Assembly (NCBI RefSeq): GCF_016862095.1 | Contig: NZ_BOMH01000027.1 | Span: forward strand, 1 to 64,000 | Source: Actinoplanes cyaneus | GTDB taxonomy: Bacteria > Actinomycetota > Actinomycetes > Mycobacteriales > Micromonosporaceae | DNA: 64,000 nucleotides | Reading direction: 5' to 3' | Part shown: piece after piece, positions 31,873 to 40,913 of the stretch | Numbering within the stretch: the stretch's first letter is position 1 | How the letters are laid out: each line of letters begins with the position of its first letter | The notes under the pieces: model-generated | The model's database searches: none | What the model was told of the DNA's origin: nothing | The model's input: only the letters and a program-made list of their open reading frames with translations | Program-made: the position numbers and the translations under genes

Positions 31873-34800
31873 TCACGCCGTCCCGGCCGCCGGTGCCGCG
31901 AGCACGTCGATCCGGTTGAGGATCTCGGTGTAGAGGTGCCGCCGGTCCGGGCGAGCCCGGCCGGCCGCGTGGGTGAGGGCGGGCACGGCGGAGCGCCCGA
32001 GGTGGACCAGGCCGTCAGCGGCGGCCCGGCGCACGGCGGTGTCCGCGTGGGCGAGCAGACCCACGATGGCGGGGATCGCCGGTGGGTACGCGGCGTGGCT
32101 GAGAGTGCCGACCGCGGACCGGATCACCTCCGGCCGGGGATCGTCCAGCAGGACCGTGGTGTGCCGCAGGTAGTCGGTACGGCTCAGGACACGGCGGCCG
32201 ACACGGTGGGCGTGCAGTCGCACCCGGCCCTCCGGATGGTGCAACAGCTGGGCCAGCACGCTCTCCAGCTCGGGGTCCGGGCCTGTCCCCGGGTCGTCTT
32301 CGAACGCCTCGGCGAGCTGGGTCAACGCGCGACGGACCTGCTCGGTGTGACCGGTACGGATCAGGTCGAACAGCTCGTCGCGCACCGGACCGTCATCGGC
32401 CGCGCCGGCCGTGGGCAGCGGCCGCCCGGCGAGCGCCGCGAGCCCCGCCGCATCGTCCTCGGCAGCGCCCGGACCACGCAGCGGACCGTCGACCAGACGG
32501 AGCTTGCCGGCCAGGTCGTCGCGCCCGTCGGCGCGCAGTCGCCGGCACGTAGCGGTCAACGCCGGGGTGCGCAGCAGGGGCCGGCCGACGAGCAGGTCGA
32601 GGAAGCCCCACTCCCCCGCGTCGAGGCGGGGGCGCACGTGCTCGGCGATGGCGTCGGCGAGTTCCGGGACGGCGCGCAGCGCGCGTTCCGCCGCCTCTCG
32701 CAGGGCCCGGTCGCCGTGCTCCCACCAGTCCAGCAGCAGCGGCAGCAGCCGGAGGAGGCCGGGCGGGCCGAGGTGCGCCGCGACGCGGGCCACCCGTTCC
32801 GGGAGGACAGCGGGCGCGCCGGCCCGCAACTGCACCTCGTCGAGGCCGCCGAGAGCCCCGGCGAGCTCGGCGGTGATCGCCACCTCGGCGTCGCCGCGCA
32901 GGAACGCGCGGAGCACCGCCTGCCTGGTCTCCGGCTCGGGCCAGTCCCGCAGGGTCGCGGCCGCCGCGTCACGCCGACTCGCGGCGGGTGCGGCGAGGGC
33001 GGCGAGGAGGCGTTCCCGCTGGGCCGCCGAGCGGGGCTGGTCGAGGTCGCCGTCGTGCGGGATCCGAGTCACGACGGCGGGCCGCCGGGCGCTCTCCGCC
33101 AGGGTCCACGGTGGTGCGCCGACCGGCTGGACGGTGTCCATCCAGTCCAGCAGCTCGGGGCGGGTGTCCGGGCCGGCCTCGGGGTAGACGTCGATCAGCG
33201 CGGCGAGGCACTCCCGGGAGGGGATCGTCGCGTCGTCGCGGGCGCGGAACTCGCTGACCGCGCCGCCCCGCACGGCGGTCTCGAGCCCGAGCCGCCACGT
33301 CACGGCCGCCGAGGAAACGGCCGCCGAGGAAACGGCCGCCGAGGAAACGGCCCCCGTGGAAACGGCCCCCGTGGAAACGGCCCCCGTGGAAACGGCCCCC
33401 GTGGAAACGGCCCCCGTGGAGAGGGCCCCGGTGGAGACGGCCGCAGTGGTGACGTGCCCGGGATCGACGTCGAAGGCCTCGCGCAGCACGGCTTTCACGG
33501 CGAGCCACGGGTCGGGGCCGAGCCCGGCCGCCGCGATCGCCCACTCCACGTCGGAACGGGTCAGCACCGCACCGCACCGGCGCAGCACCGCCAGCGGTGA
33601 CCGGCGCCCGGCCGCGGCGGGCGGCGTCGCGCGGATGCGGGTGGCGACGTCCAGCGCCTCGGCTGTGCCCAGTGTCGGCGCCACCGCATCGAGGACCGCG
33701 AGGAGGTCGTCGCGGTCCGGCCCGGTCACGTCGCCCAGTCCACCGGCCAGGGTGGCGGCGGACCCGGCGAAGGTGCTGAGCTCGTCCGCCCGCCAAGGGG
33801 CGGGGCAGAGCCGCAGCGTGAGCCGGAGCGCGGCCGGCCAGGACTCGGCGAGCCGCAGCCAGTCGGCCAGCATCGGCCGGAGCCGGTCGAGCTGATCGGG
33901 GCTCAGGTCGCCGGGCCGGCGTTGATGGCGATCCGCGATCCGCCGGGCGGTCGTGGTGTCCCAGCCGTCGAGCACCAGCGTGTCGACGTCGTCGTCGGCC
34001 GGGCCGTCAGTGTCCGGCTCCGGGCGGGGCGGGCCGGCGACACCGTAGGCCGCCAGCTGCTCCGCCAGGTCCTCGACCGTTCCGGAGCCGAGTCTGACGC
34101 GGCCCGTGGCGACCAGCGTGAGCAGCAGCGGCGCGACCGGTGAGCGTTGCTGCGCCAGAGCGGCGACCGCCCGCGCCGACAGCATCCGGTCGACGCCGGC
34201 CAGCAGCAGCTCGCGGGTCCGGTCGTCGGGCGCCTGTTCGGCCGCCGCCAGGACCGTAGCCGGGTAGGCGTCGCCGAGAATCGCCCGGAGCGCCTCGACG
34301 AGGGTCGCGCGCAGGCCGGGGTTGTCATGGCGGCCGAGCCAGGACGACAGCCGGGGCACCACCGCCGGCGTGCCGGCGCGGACCAGCGCCTCGGCGGCGG
34401 TCTTCTTGACGTTCATGGCGGGGTGCTCGAGACCCGCGGCGATCGCCGGCGCGGCCCACCGGGCCCGAGCCTGACCGAGAGCGATCAGTGCCTGCCGGAC
34501 GGTCTGCCGGTCGCGGGCGCGGGTCAGCGCGATCAGGCTCGCCGACATCACGTCGGCGCTGTCGTCGTCGGTCCCGGTCCCGGCGGCGAGCAGGGCGATC
34601 ACCTGCTTGCGGACGTGCCGGTCGCGGTGCCGTAACAGCCGGTGCACCCTGGCGCGGGTGCCCGCCCAGGGCGCGTCGCGCAGCAGCGCGAGCAGGACCG
34701 CCTGCTCGCCGCTCGACAGGCCGGGCCGGTCCAGCAGGTCCAGCCCGATGGTCGCGACCAGCGCGTGCCCGGCCTCGTCGGCGCTGCCCGCCGCACCCAC

Positions 34801-36690
34801 GCAGAACGGCCGGAGCTTGCCGCGCTCGTGCAGGCGGGCACCGAGCGCGTGGATGGCCGTCACCACCTCGACGGGAACGGCGGGTTCACCCACCGGCGGG
34901 CCGGCCGTGGGCCCGGGCACGGCGGATCCGGCGAGGTCGGACACGATCCGCAGCAGCAGACCGGTGATGGTCGTCAGCGTGCCCGGGTCACCGGCACGGG
35001 CCAGCCCGGTCAGCGCCTGTACCGGGCTGTCCGGATCGGCGCCGGCGGTCAGCAGCGCCACTTCCCGGGGGTCGGCGGCACCCAGGTCGGCGGCGATCCG
35101 GGGCGGGAGGTCGCGCGAGTCCAGCCGGGCCAGGATCGTACGCCGCAGGTCCGGGTCGTCGTTGAGGTGCCACAGCAGCGCGAGCGCACGATGGCGGACC
35201 GGCCGCAGGTGGGGTGCGACGACGCCGATCGCGGGATCCGGGCCTGGCGGGACCGGGTCGCCGGCCGGTGCCGTCACGCCCCGCGGGTTCAGGCCGAGCC
35301 CGTCGGCGAGCGCCGCCACGGTGCGCGGGCCGCCGATGGCCTCCAGCGCGCCCAGGGCCGATCCGGGCGAGCGCGGCAACGCGTCGATGACCGCCGCTTC
35401 CGCCGGGTGGTGACGCAGCGCGCGGATCGCGTCCAGGAACGGTTCCGGGCGTGACGGCGCGGGCAGCACAGCGGCGACGGCGTCACCCACCGCGAGGTCG
35501 CCGCCGCCCTGCGCGGCGAGACCCACCAGCAGTTCCAACCGGCGCGGCCATCGCACGTCGCCGGGGTCCTCGGTCAGCAGCGCCCGGAACGCCCGGTGCC
35601 GGCAGGTGAACAGGATCGTGGCGGCCTCGGCCGGGGCGACCGCGTGGTCGGCCAGCGCCAGGTCCACGATGGCCGCGGCGTCCTCATCGCCGGGGAACTC
35701 ACCACGCCGGTGCATCGCCCGCAGGCAGTCGATGGCGGCCACCCCGAGCAGCAGCGGGTCGGCGGCCGCGGCCGCCGTGACCCGGGAGATGTCGTCGCGT
35801 CCGGCCAGATCACCCAGCGCTCGCAGCGCCGCCTGCCGTGTGCCCGGCGGTGCCGCCTCGTCCACGACGACGTCCCACAGCAGGTCGTCGTGCCCGTGCC
35901 GCGCCGCGACCGCGATCGCAGCATCGATCCCGGCGGGTCCGGGTGTCCCGGCGGGGATTGCCGCGCCGGAAGGGGCCGGGGCAGCCGGGTGGAGGAACGG
36001 CGTCAGAGCGGCGCGCGGCACCGGGGCGAACGCGGCCCACGGCTCGGCGAGTTCCCGCAGGGCGGCGACGGCCACCCCGGCGTCCGGGGTGTCGAGCAGC
36101 CCGCCGATCAGCGCACGGGCCCGGCCCGGGGCCAGCAGCGCGGCGTGCAGCCCGGCCCGGGTCAGCCGCAGCGCGGCGCCGCGCAACACCGGGTCTCCGG
36201 TGCCGGCCAGTTCACCCACCAGGTCCGCGAGCCGGGTCGCGGCGTCGGCGGTGATCCCGTCGACGGCTTGACAGAGCACCTCACCGGCCGGTTCCGTGCG
36301 AACGGTCTCCGGCTGGTGCAGGATCTCGGCGCGCAGCCAGGCGATCCGCACCGGGGCGGGCAGGCCGGCGGTACGCCATCGCGGCCGGCGCCGCGGCGGG
36401 ACGTGACGCCAGAGTCGCTCGTAGAGCCCGGCCAGCAGCAGCGCGGTCTCCGGCGGCCCGTCCAGGGTTTGCGGCAGCATCCCGGCGAGCTCGGCCGACT
36501 CGGGCTCGCCGGCTCGCGCGGCCCGCGCGCCGAGGCGTTCCAGGCCGAGGTGGCGCAGGCGGGGGTCATCCTGGCGGACGAGGAGCCGCAGGACGGCCGG
36601 CGTGCAGTCCGCCGCCCCGAGGTGGGCGGAGAGCCAGGCAAGATCACCACGCCGCACCGCCTCACGAACCGCTTCGCGCACTGGCGTCAT
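31873..36690 (-). CDS. Large HEAT-repeat protein
   Basis: Product of 1605 residues composed almost wholly of paired helices of HEAT/PBS type (for example TDYLRHTTVLLDDPRPEVIRSAVGTLSHAAYPPAI and DTAVRRAAADGLVHLGRSAV near the C-terminus, MNVKKTAAEALVRAGTPAVV mid-way). No catalytic domain, signal peptide or membrane segment is evident, so it is a cytosolic scaffold or binding solenoid. Residues ~1082-1131 are a low-complexity AVSTG/AVSSA insertion. The ATG at 36690 lies eight bases after TAGCAT, a leaderless arrangement. Further upstream starts would add unsupported low-complexity residues. The length is exceptional for bacterial HEAT proteins; partners are unknown. Confidence 0.85.
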   Translation of the reverse strand: MTPVREAVREAVRRGDLAWLSAHLGAADCTPAVLRLLVRQDDPRLRHLGLERLGARAARAGEPESAELAGMLPQTLDGPPETALLLAGLYERLWRHVPPRRRPRWRTAGLPAPVRIAWLRAEILHQPETVRTEPAGEVLCQAVDGITADAATRLADLVGELAGTGDPVLRGAALRLTRAGLHAALLAPGRARALIGGLLDTPDAGVAVAALRELAEPWAAFAPVPRAALTPFLHPAAPAPSGAAIPAGTPGPAGIDAAIAVAARHGHDDLLWDVVVDEAAPPGTRQAALRALGDLAGRDDISRVTAAAAADPLLLGVAAIDCLRAMHRRGEFPGDEDAAAIVDLALADHAVAPAEAATILFTCRHRAFRALLTEDPGDVRWPRRLELLVGLAAQGGGDLAVGDAVAAVLPAPSRPEPFLDAIRALRHHPAEAAVIDALPRSPGSALGALEAIGGPRTVAALADGLGLNPRGVTAPAGDPVPPGPDPAIGVVAPHLRPVRHRALALLWHLNDDPDLRRTILARLDSRDLPPRIAADLGAADPREVALLTAGADPDSPVQALTGLARAGDPGTLTTITGLLLRIVSDLAGSAVPGPTAGPPVGEPAVPVEVVTAIHALGARLHERGKLRPFCVGAAGSADEAGHALVATIGLDLLDRPGLSSGEQAVLLALLRDAPWAGTRARVHRLLRHRDRHVRKQVIALLAAGTGTDDDSADVMSASLIALTRARDRQTVRQALIALGQARARWAAPAIAAGLEHPAMNVKKTAAEALVRAGTPAVVPRLSSWLGRHDNPGLRATLVEALRAILGDAYPATVLAAAEQAPDDRTRELLLAGVDRMLSARAVAALAQQRSPVAPLLLTLVATGRVRLGSGTVEDLAEQLAAYGVAGPPRPEPDTDGPADDDVDTLVLDGWDTTTARRIADRHQRRPGDLSPDQLDRLRPMLADWLRLAESWPAALRLTLRLCPAPWRADELSTFAGSAATLAGGLGDVTGPDRDDLLAVLDAVAPTLGTAEALDVATRIRATPPAAAGRRSPLAVLRRCGAVLTRSDVEWAIAAAGLGPDPWLAVKAVLREAFDVDPGHVTTAAVSTGALSTGAVSTGAVSTGAVSTGAVSTGAVSSAAVSSAAVSSAAVTWRLGLETAVRGGAVSEFRARDDATIPSRECLAALIDVYPEAGPDTRPELLDWMDTVQPVGAPPWTLAESARRPAVVTRIPHDGDLDQPRSAAQRERLLAALAAPAASRRDAAAATLRDWPEPETRQAVLRAFLRGDAEVAITAELAGALGGLDEVQLRAGAPAVLPERVARVAAHLGPPGLLRLLPLLLDWWEHGDRALREAAERALRAVPELADAIAEHVRPRLDAGEWGFLDLLVGRPLLRTPALTATCRRLRADGRDDLAGKLRLVDGPLRGPGAAEDDAAGLAALAGRPLPTAGAADDGPVRDELFDLIRTGHTEQVRRALTQLAEAFEDDPGTGPDPELESVLAQLLHHPEGRVRLHAHRVGRRVLSRTDYLRHTTVLLDDPRPEVIRSAVGTLSHAAYPPAIPAIVGLLAHADTAVRRAAADGLVHLGRSAVPALTHAAGRARPDRRHLYTEILNRIDVLAAPAAGTA
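33299..33445. repeat. 15-bp minisatellite in the HEAT-repeat gene
   Basis: Around ten tandem 15-bp units, first of the form GGAAACGGCCGCCGA (three), then GGAAACGGCCCCCGT (five), then diverged copies. Blocks of identical units show recent expansion. On the coding strand they give AVSSA and AVSTG pentapeptides and keep frame. Confidence 0.9.
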
Positions 36691-36698
36691 GCCGCCCG

Positions 36699-36704
36699 AT
36701 GCTA
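36699..36704 (-). promoter_or_regulatory. -10 hexamer TAGCAT for leaderless HEAT gene
   Basis: On the minus strand TAGCAT is followed by eight bases and the ATG at 36690, with no Shine-Dalgarno between. Confidence 0.4.
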
Positions 36705-36894
36705 ATCGGCCGGCCGCTCCGGCCGGGTCCGCGCCGTCCCACCAGGGTCGCGCCCCACCGGCACCGAAACACCCCGGCCGCCGACCGAAACACCGAGGCA
36801 GGGCGGCGGCCCGCCGTCGTGCTGATCGCCGCGGCTCGCCTGCAGGGACGTCACCAGCGAGATTGCCATTCATGAGTTTCTCTTCGTAACGCGC

Positions 36895-36900
36895 TTGACA
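36895..36900 (+). promoter_or_regulatory. -35 hexamer TTGACA of the GH127 operon
   Basis: Exact TTGACA. The likely -10 (TCGTAA, 36918-36923, 17-base spacing) is weak and overlaps the right end of the LacI-type palindrome, as expected of a repressible promoter. Confidence 0.5.
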
Positions 36901-36906
36901 TCTTGC

Positions 36907-36920
36907 CGAAAACGTTTTCG
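36907..36920. promoter_or_regulatory. LacI-family operator CGAAAACGTTTTCG
   Basis: A perfect 14-bp palindrome with central CG, the usual form of LacI/GalR-family sites, between TTGACA and the probable -10. Binding here would block the promoter. The LacI-family gene at 46571 is the nearest candidate regulator. Confidence 0.7.
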
Positions 36921-37090
36921 TAAGGAACGCTGGCCTCCAGGATGGACCGGGTATCCGGTCACCCACCCGCACCCCACCGCCCCCGGTGACCGGCTCCGCA
37001 GCACCCGCGCGCGGGATGGAGTCCATCCACATTGATCGACGTCTGTCGATGCATGACCGTTTCGTCCCGCTCCGACGGAAGGGATCCCCC

Positions 37091-39505
37091 ATGCACCAAC
37101 CCACCCTCTCCCGGCGCACCGTCCTGCTCGCCGGTGCCGCCGGCGCGGCCGGGGCGCTGCTGCCCGGCCCCGCCCTCGCCCGCCCGGACACCGGCGTCTC
37201 GGCGTACGCGTTCCCGCTCACCGCCGTCCGTCTCGGCGCCGGCCCGTTCGCCGACAACGCCGGTCGCACGCAGGCCTACCTGCGCTTCATCGACGCGGAT
37301 CGGCTGCTGCACATGTTCCGCGTCACCGCGGGGCTGTCCTCGTCGGCCGCCCCGTGCGGCGGCTGGGAGTCGCCGTCCACGGAACTGCGTGGGCATTCGA
37401 CCGGGCACATGCTGTCCGCGCTGGCGCAGGCGTATGCCGGCACGGGCGACACCGCGTTCAAGACCAAGGGCGACTACCTGGTCGCTCAGCTCGCGCTCTG
37501 CCAGAAGGCGAACGGCTTCCTGTCCGCGTACCCGGAAAGCTTCTTCGATCGTCTCGAGAGCGGCCAGAGCGTCTGGGCGCCCTACTACACGCTGCACAAG
37601 ATCGTGGCGGGGCTGCTCGACATGTACCAGCTCACCGGAAACGCGCAGGCGCGGACCATTCTGGAACGCAAGGCGGAGTGGATCCGATCGAGAAACAGCC
37701 GATTGACGTACGCCCAGCGCCAGCAGGTCCTGCGCACCGAGTTCGGTGGCCTCGGGGAAACGCTGTTCAACCTCTACCAGGTCACCGAGAACGCGGCGCA
37801 CCTGACCACAGCGCAGTACTTCGACCACGCCCAGATCCTCGACCCGCTCGCCGCGAACACCGACGCGCTGGCCGGTTTCCACGCGAACACGCAGATTCCG
37901 AAGGCGATCGCGGCGATCCGTGGATTCCACGCCACCGGCACGACCCGCTATCGCGACATCGCGGTCAACTTCTGGAACTTCGTGGTGCGCCGGCACTCGT
38001 ACGCGATCGGGGGCAATTCCAACGGCGAGTACTTCCAGGCGCCGAACCGGATCGCGAGCGAACTGTCGGACACCACCTGTGAGTGCTGCAACTCCTACAA
38101 CATGCTCAAGCTGACCCGGCAGTTGTTCTTCACCGATCCGGGCCGGGCCGCGGAATGGATGGACTTCTACGAGAAGGCGCTCTACAACCACCTGCTCGGC
38201 GCGCAGAACCCGTCGTCGGCGCACGGTTTCCACTGCTACTACGTGCCGCTGCGGGCCGGCGGCATCAAGAGCTACAGCAACGACTACGACAACTTCACGT
38301 GCTGCCACGGCACGGGCATGGAGACGAACACCAAGTTCGGCGACAGCATCTACTTCCACAACGGCACCACGCTCTACGTGAACCTGTTCATCGCCTCGAC
38401 GCTGACCTGGCCGGGGCGCGACATCACGATCACGCAGGCCACCACCTATCCGGAGACGTCCACGTCACGGCTGACCGTGACCGGCTCCGGGCAGATCGAC
38501 CTGCGGATCCGCATCCCGTCCTGGACCTCCGGCGCGCAGGTGCGGGTCAACGGCACCCTCACCGGCAGCCCCGTGCCCGGCAGTTACCTGACGATCAACC
38601 GCATGTGGGCGAGCGGCGACACCGTCGACCTCAGCCTGCCGATGGCGCTCACGACCGAGGCGGCGCCGGACAACAGCGCGGTGCGCTCGGTCAGGCACGG
38701 GCCGATCGTGCTGGCCGGGCAGTTCGGCACCCAGAACCTGACCGCGCTGCCCACGCTCGACCCCGCGTCGTTGCGGGCCACCGGCGTGCCGCTGGAGTAC
38801 ACGGCCGGGTCGGTGCTGCTGCGGCCGTTCTACAAGACGCACGGGCAGCGATACTCGGTCTACTGGACCGTCACCGGCGCTCCGGCCACCACCGTCCACT
38901 ATCCGTTCGACGAGACGTCGGGCGGCGCGGTGCTCGACGCCGGTGGCGGCGGCCGCCATGGCACCCTCGCCGGCGGCGCGACCCGGACGACCGGGCGCAC
39001 CGGCGGCGCGGTGCTGCTGAACGGCTCGGACGCGTACGTCGATCTGCCGTCCGGGATTCTGACCGGCGCGACCGCGTTCACCATCGCTTTCTGGGTACGC
39101 CTCGACGCCGTCACCACCTGGTCGCGCGTCTTCGATCTCGGCACCGGGACCGGCGCGTACCTGTTCCTGACGCCCCGCAGCAGCGCCGGCACCGCGCGGT
39201 ACGCGATCACCAGCGGCGGAGCCGGGGCTGAGCAGCAGATCAACGCCCCGGCCGCGCTGCCGGCCGGCGCCTGGACGCACGTGGCCGTCACGCACACCGG
39301 CACCCTCGGCGTGCTCTACGTGAACGGCGCCGAAGCGGCTCGCAACAGCGCGCTCACTGTCGCGCCCGGCGCTCTCGGAGCCACCACGCAGAACTGGATC
39401 GGCCGTTCGCAGTATGCGGGCGACCCCTATCTGGCCGCGGCCCTGGACGACTTCCGCGTCTACAGCCGGGCCCTTTCCGCCTCCGAGATTTCCCAGCTTC
39501 AGTAG
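37091..39505 (+). CDS. GH127 beta-L-arabinofuranosidase with LamG domain
   Basis: Secreted enzyme of 804 residues. The N-terminus has a twin-arginine-type signal (SRRTVLLAGAAGAAGALL). The GH127 (alpha/alpha)6 domain covers about 35-590 and has the zinc/nucleophile Cys set CECC at 330-333 and TCCHGTGME with Cys404 and Cys405; Glu331 lies in the same motif. Family members release L-arabinofuranose with a Cys nucleophile. Residues ~600-804 form a LamG/concanavalin-like domain (VHYPFDETSGG, AFTIAFWVRL, NWIGRSQYAGDPYLAAALDDFRVY split around 770-795) for carbohydrate binding. ATG 37091 follows GGAAGGGA. First gene of a three-gene operon behind a LacI-type operator. Confidence 0.93.
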   Translation: MHQPTLSRRTVLLAGAAGAAGALLPGPALARPDTGVSAYAFPLTAVRLGAGPFADNAGRTQAYLRFIDADRLLHMFRVTAGLSSSAAPCGGWESPSTELRGHSTGHMLSALAQAYAGTGDTAFKTKGDYLVAQLALCQKANGFLSAYPESFFDRLESGQSVWAPYYTLHKIVAGLLDMYQLTGNAQARTILERKAEWIRSRNSRLTYAQRQQVLRTEFGGLGETLFNLYQVTENAAHLTTAQYFDHAQILDPLAANTDALAGFHANTQIPKAIAAIRGFHATGTTRYRDIAVNFWNFVVRRHSYAIGGNSNGEYFQAPNRIASELSDTTCECCNSYNMLKLTRQLFFTDPGRAAEWMDFYEKALYNHLLGAQNPSSAHGFHCYYVPLRAGGIKSYSNDYDNFTCCHGTGMETNTKFGDSIYFHNGTTLYVNLFIASTLTWPGRDITITQATTYPETSTSRLTVTGSGQIDLRIRIPSWTSGAQVRVNGTLTGSPVPGSYLTINRMWASGDTVDLSLPMALTTEAAPDNSAVRSVRHGPIVLAGQFGTQNLTALPTLDPASLRATGVPLEYTAGSVLLRPFYKTHGQRYSVYWTVTGAPATTVHYPFDETSGGAVLDAGGGGRHGTLAGGATRTTGRTGGAVLLNGSDAYVDLPSGILTGATAFTIAFWVRLDAVTTWSRVFDLGTGTGAYLFLTPRSSAGTARYAITSGGAGAEQQINAPAALPAGAWTHVAVTHTGTLGVLYVNGAEAARNSALTVAPGALGATTQNWIGRSQYAGDPYLAAALDDFRVYSRALSASEISQLQ

Positions 39506-39515
39506 AGGAGCTCGT

Positions 39516-40913
39516 ATGTCCAGCAGAAGATGGACGGCCGCCGTCTGCGGCGTGATCATGGCGGTCGCCGCGGCCGCCGTTCCCGCGCGGGCCGCCAATC
39601 CGGTGATCACCAGCATCTATACCGCCGATCCGGCGCCCCTGGTCGTCGGCGGCACGATGTACGTCTACGCCGGGCGCGACGAGGCGCCGGCCGGAACGAA
39701 CAATTTCGTCATGCACGAATGGCACGTGCTCTCCTCGACCGACGCGAACTCGTGGACGGACAACGGCGCGAAGGCGAGCATCGCGACGTTTCCGTGGGCG
39801 GGCGCGGACGCGTGGGCCGGCGAGGTCGAGCCCCGCAACGGCAAGTACTACTGGTACACCTCGGTGAACGGGAACGGCGCCGGCTGGATGGACATCGGCG
39901 TCGCGGTCGGCAACAGCCCGCTCGGGCCGTTCACCGACGCCAAGGGCGGGCCGCTGATCAGCGACAGCACGCCGAACTCGTCGGGGCTCAACATCGACCC
40001 GACGGTGTTCGTGGACGACGACGGGCAGGCCTACCTGTACTGGGGCGGCTACTGGGGGCCGCGCGCGGTCAAGCTCGCCGCCGACATGGTGACCACGGTC
40101 GGCTCCGTGGTGACGCCGTCGGGCCTCACCGATTACTGGGAGGCGCCGTGGATGTTCAAGAGAAACGGCACCTATTACCTGATGTACGCGGCCAATGACA
40201 CCAACGGCTGCGTCACGAACTCGAATTACGCCTGCCAGCGCTATGCGACAGCGTCGAATCCGCTCGGCCCGTGGACCCAGCGCGGCATCGTGCTCGGCCA
40301 GGTGTCGTCGACGACCAGTCATGCGGGAGCGGTCGAGTTCAACGGGCAGTGGTACCTCGTCTATCACACGGCCGACGCGCCGGGCGGTGGCAACTTCCGC
40401 CGTTCCGTGGCGGTGGACAAGATGTCCTTCAACAACGACGGCACGATCCAGCGGGTGATCCCCACAACCGGATCCTCCAGCGGGACGAACCTCGCCGGCT
40501 CGGCAACGGCTTCCACCTCCTATGTGTCGTCCTGGGAGTCGCTGGCAGCGGTCAACAACGGCGGGACACCGGCGAATTCACAGGACAGAACCCATTCGGC
40601 GTACGGCAACTGGCCGCAACAGGGCACGCAGTGGATCGAGTACCAGTGGCCGGCCGCCAAGTCGATCGACAAGACGTCCGTCTACTGGTTCGACGACGAC
40701 CAGGGCATCGACCTGCCCGCCTCCTGCCAGGTGCAGTACTGGAACGGCAGCGCCTATGTCGCCGTACCCGGGCAATCGTCCTGTGGGGTTGCCGGAAACA
40801 CCGAGAACGTCGTCACGTTCCCCACGGTCAGCACCACGCGGTTGCGACTCTCGATCACCTCCCGGGCCGGTTACTCCACCGGCGTCCTCGAGTGGAAGGC
40901 GTTCCAAGCATGA
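39516..40913 (+). CDS. GH43 glycosidase with C-terminal carbohydrate-binding domain
   Basis: Secreted protein of 465 residues, signal peptide 1-27 (ending PARAAN). The five-bladed propeller of GH43 is seen with its acidic triad: Asp38 in TADPAPLV, Asp161 in NIDPTVFVDDDG and Glu209 in YWEAPWMF. Members are arabinofuranosidases, arabinanases or xylosidases. Residues ~325-465 form an F5/8-type-C-like beta-sandwich (SSWESLAAVNNG, YWFDDDQGIDLPASCQVQYW) closely related to the last domain of the next protein. GAGGAG sits five bases before the ATG, 10 bases after the GH127 stop. Its stop overlaps the next start as ATGA. Most likely active on arabinose-containing plant polymers. Confidence 0.92.
   Translation: MSSRRWTAAVCGVIMAVAAAAVPARAANPVITSIYTADPAPLVVGGTMYVYAGRDEAPAGTNNFVMHEWHVLSSTDANSWTDNGAKASIATFPWAGADAWAGEVEPRNGKYYWYTSVNGNGAGWMDIGVAVGNSPLGPFTDAKGGPLISDSTPNSSGLNIDPTVFVDDDGQAYLYWGGYWGPRAVKLAADMVTTVGSVVTPSGLTDYWEAPWMFKRNGTYYLMYAANDTNGCVTNSNYACQRYATASNPLGPWTQRGIVLGQVSSTTSHAGAVEFNGQWYLVYHTADAPGGGNFRRSVAVDKMSFNNDGTIQRVIPTTGSSSGTNLAGSATASTSYVSSWESLAAVNNGGTPANSQDRTHSAYGNWPQQGTQWIEYQWPAAKSIDKTSVYWFDDDQGIDLPASCQVQYWNGSAYVAVPGQSSCGVAGNTENVVTFPTVSTTRLRLSITSRAGYSTGVLEWKAFQA

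Larger units (their letters stand above)
36691..37090. other. Divergent regulatory region between HEAT and GH127 genes
   Basis: About 400 bases without a gene. It contains the leaderless promoter of the HEAT gene (TAGCAT at 36699-36704), the TTGACA hexamer at 36895 and the LacI-type palindrome at 36907 serving the GH127 operon. Near 37030-37053 is a second interrupted repeat, ATCGAC-GTCT-GTCGAT, within the probable leader. Confidence 0.6.

Noticed and set aside
33299..33445. Possible CRISPR or regulatory array
   Set aside because: The 15-bp units are contiguous, in frame and inside a coding region; it is a minisatellite.
31936..33600. A 554-codon plus-strand frame opposite the HEAT gene
   Set aside because: Antisense to well-formed HEAT repeats; composition is typical of a shadow frame, including a RRGNG repeat that is simply the minisatellite in another frame.
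36691..37269. Upstream extension of the HEAT-repeat protein by ~190 residues
   Set aside because: The extension is Ala/Arg/Pro-rich, crosses the LacI-type operator region and runs antisense into the GH127 gene; ATG 36690 has a good -10 hexamer.
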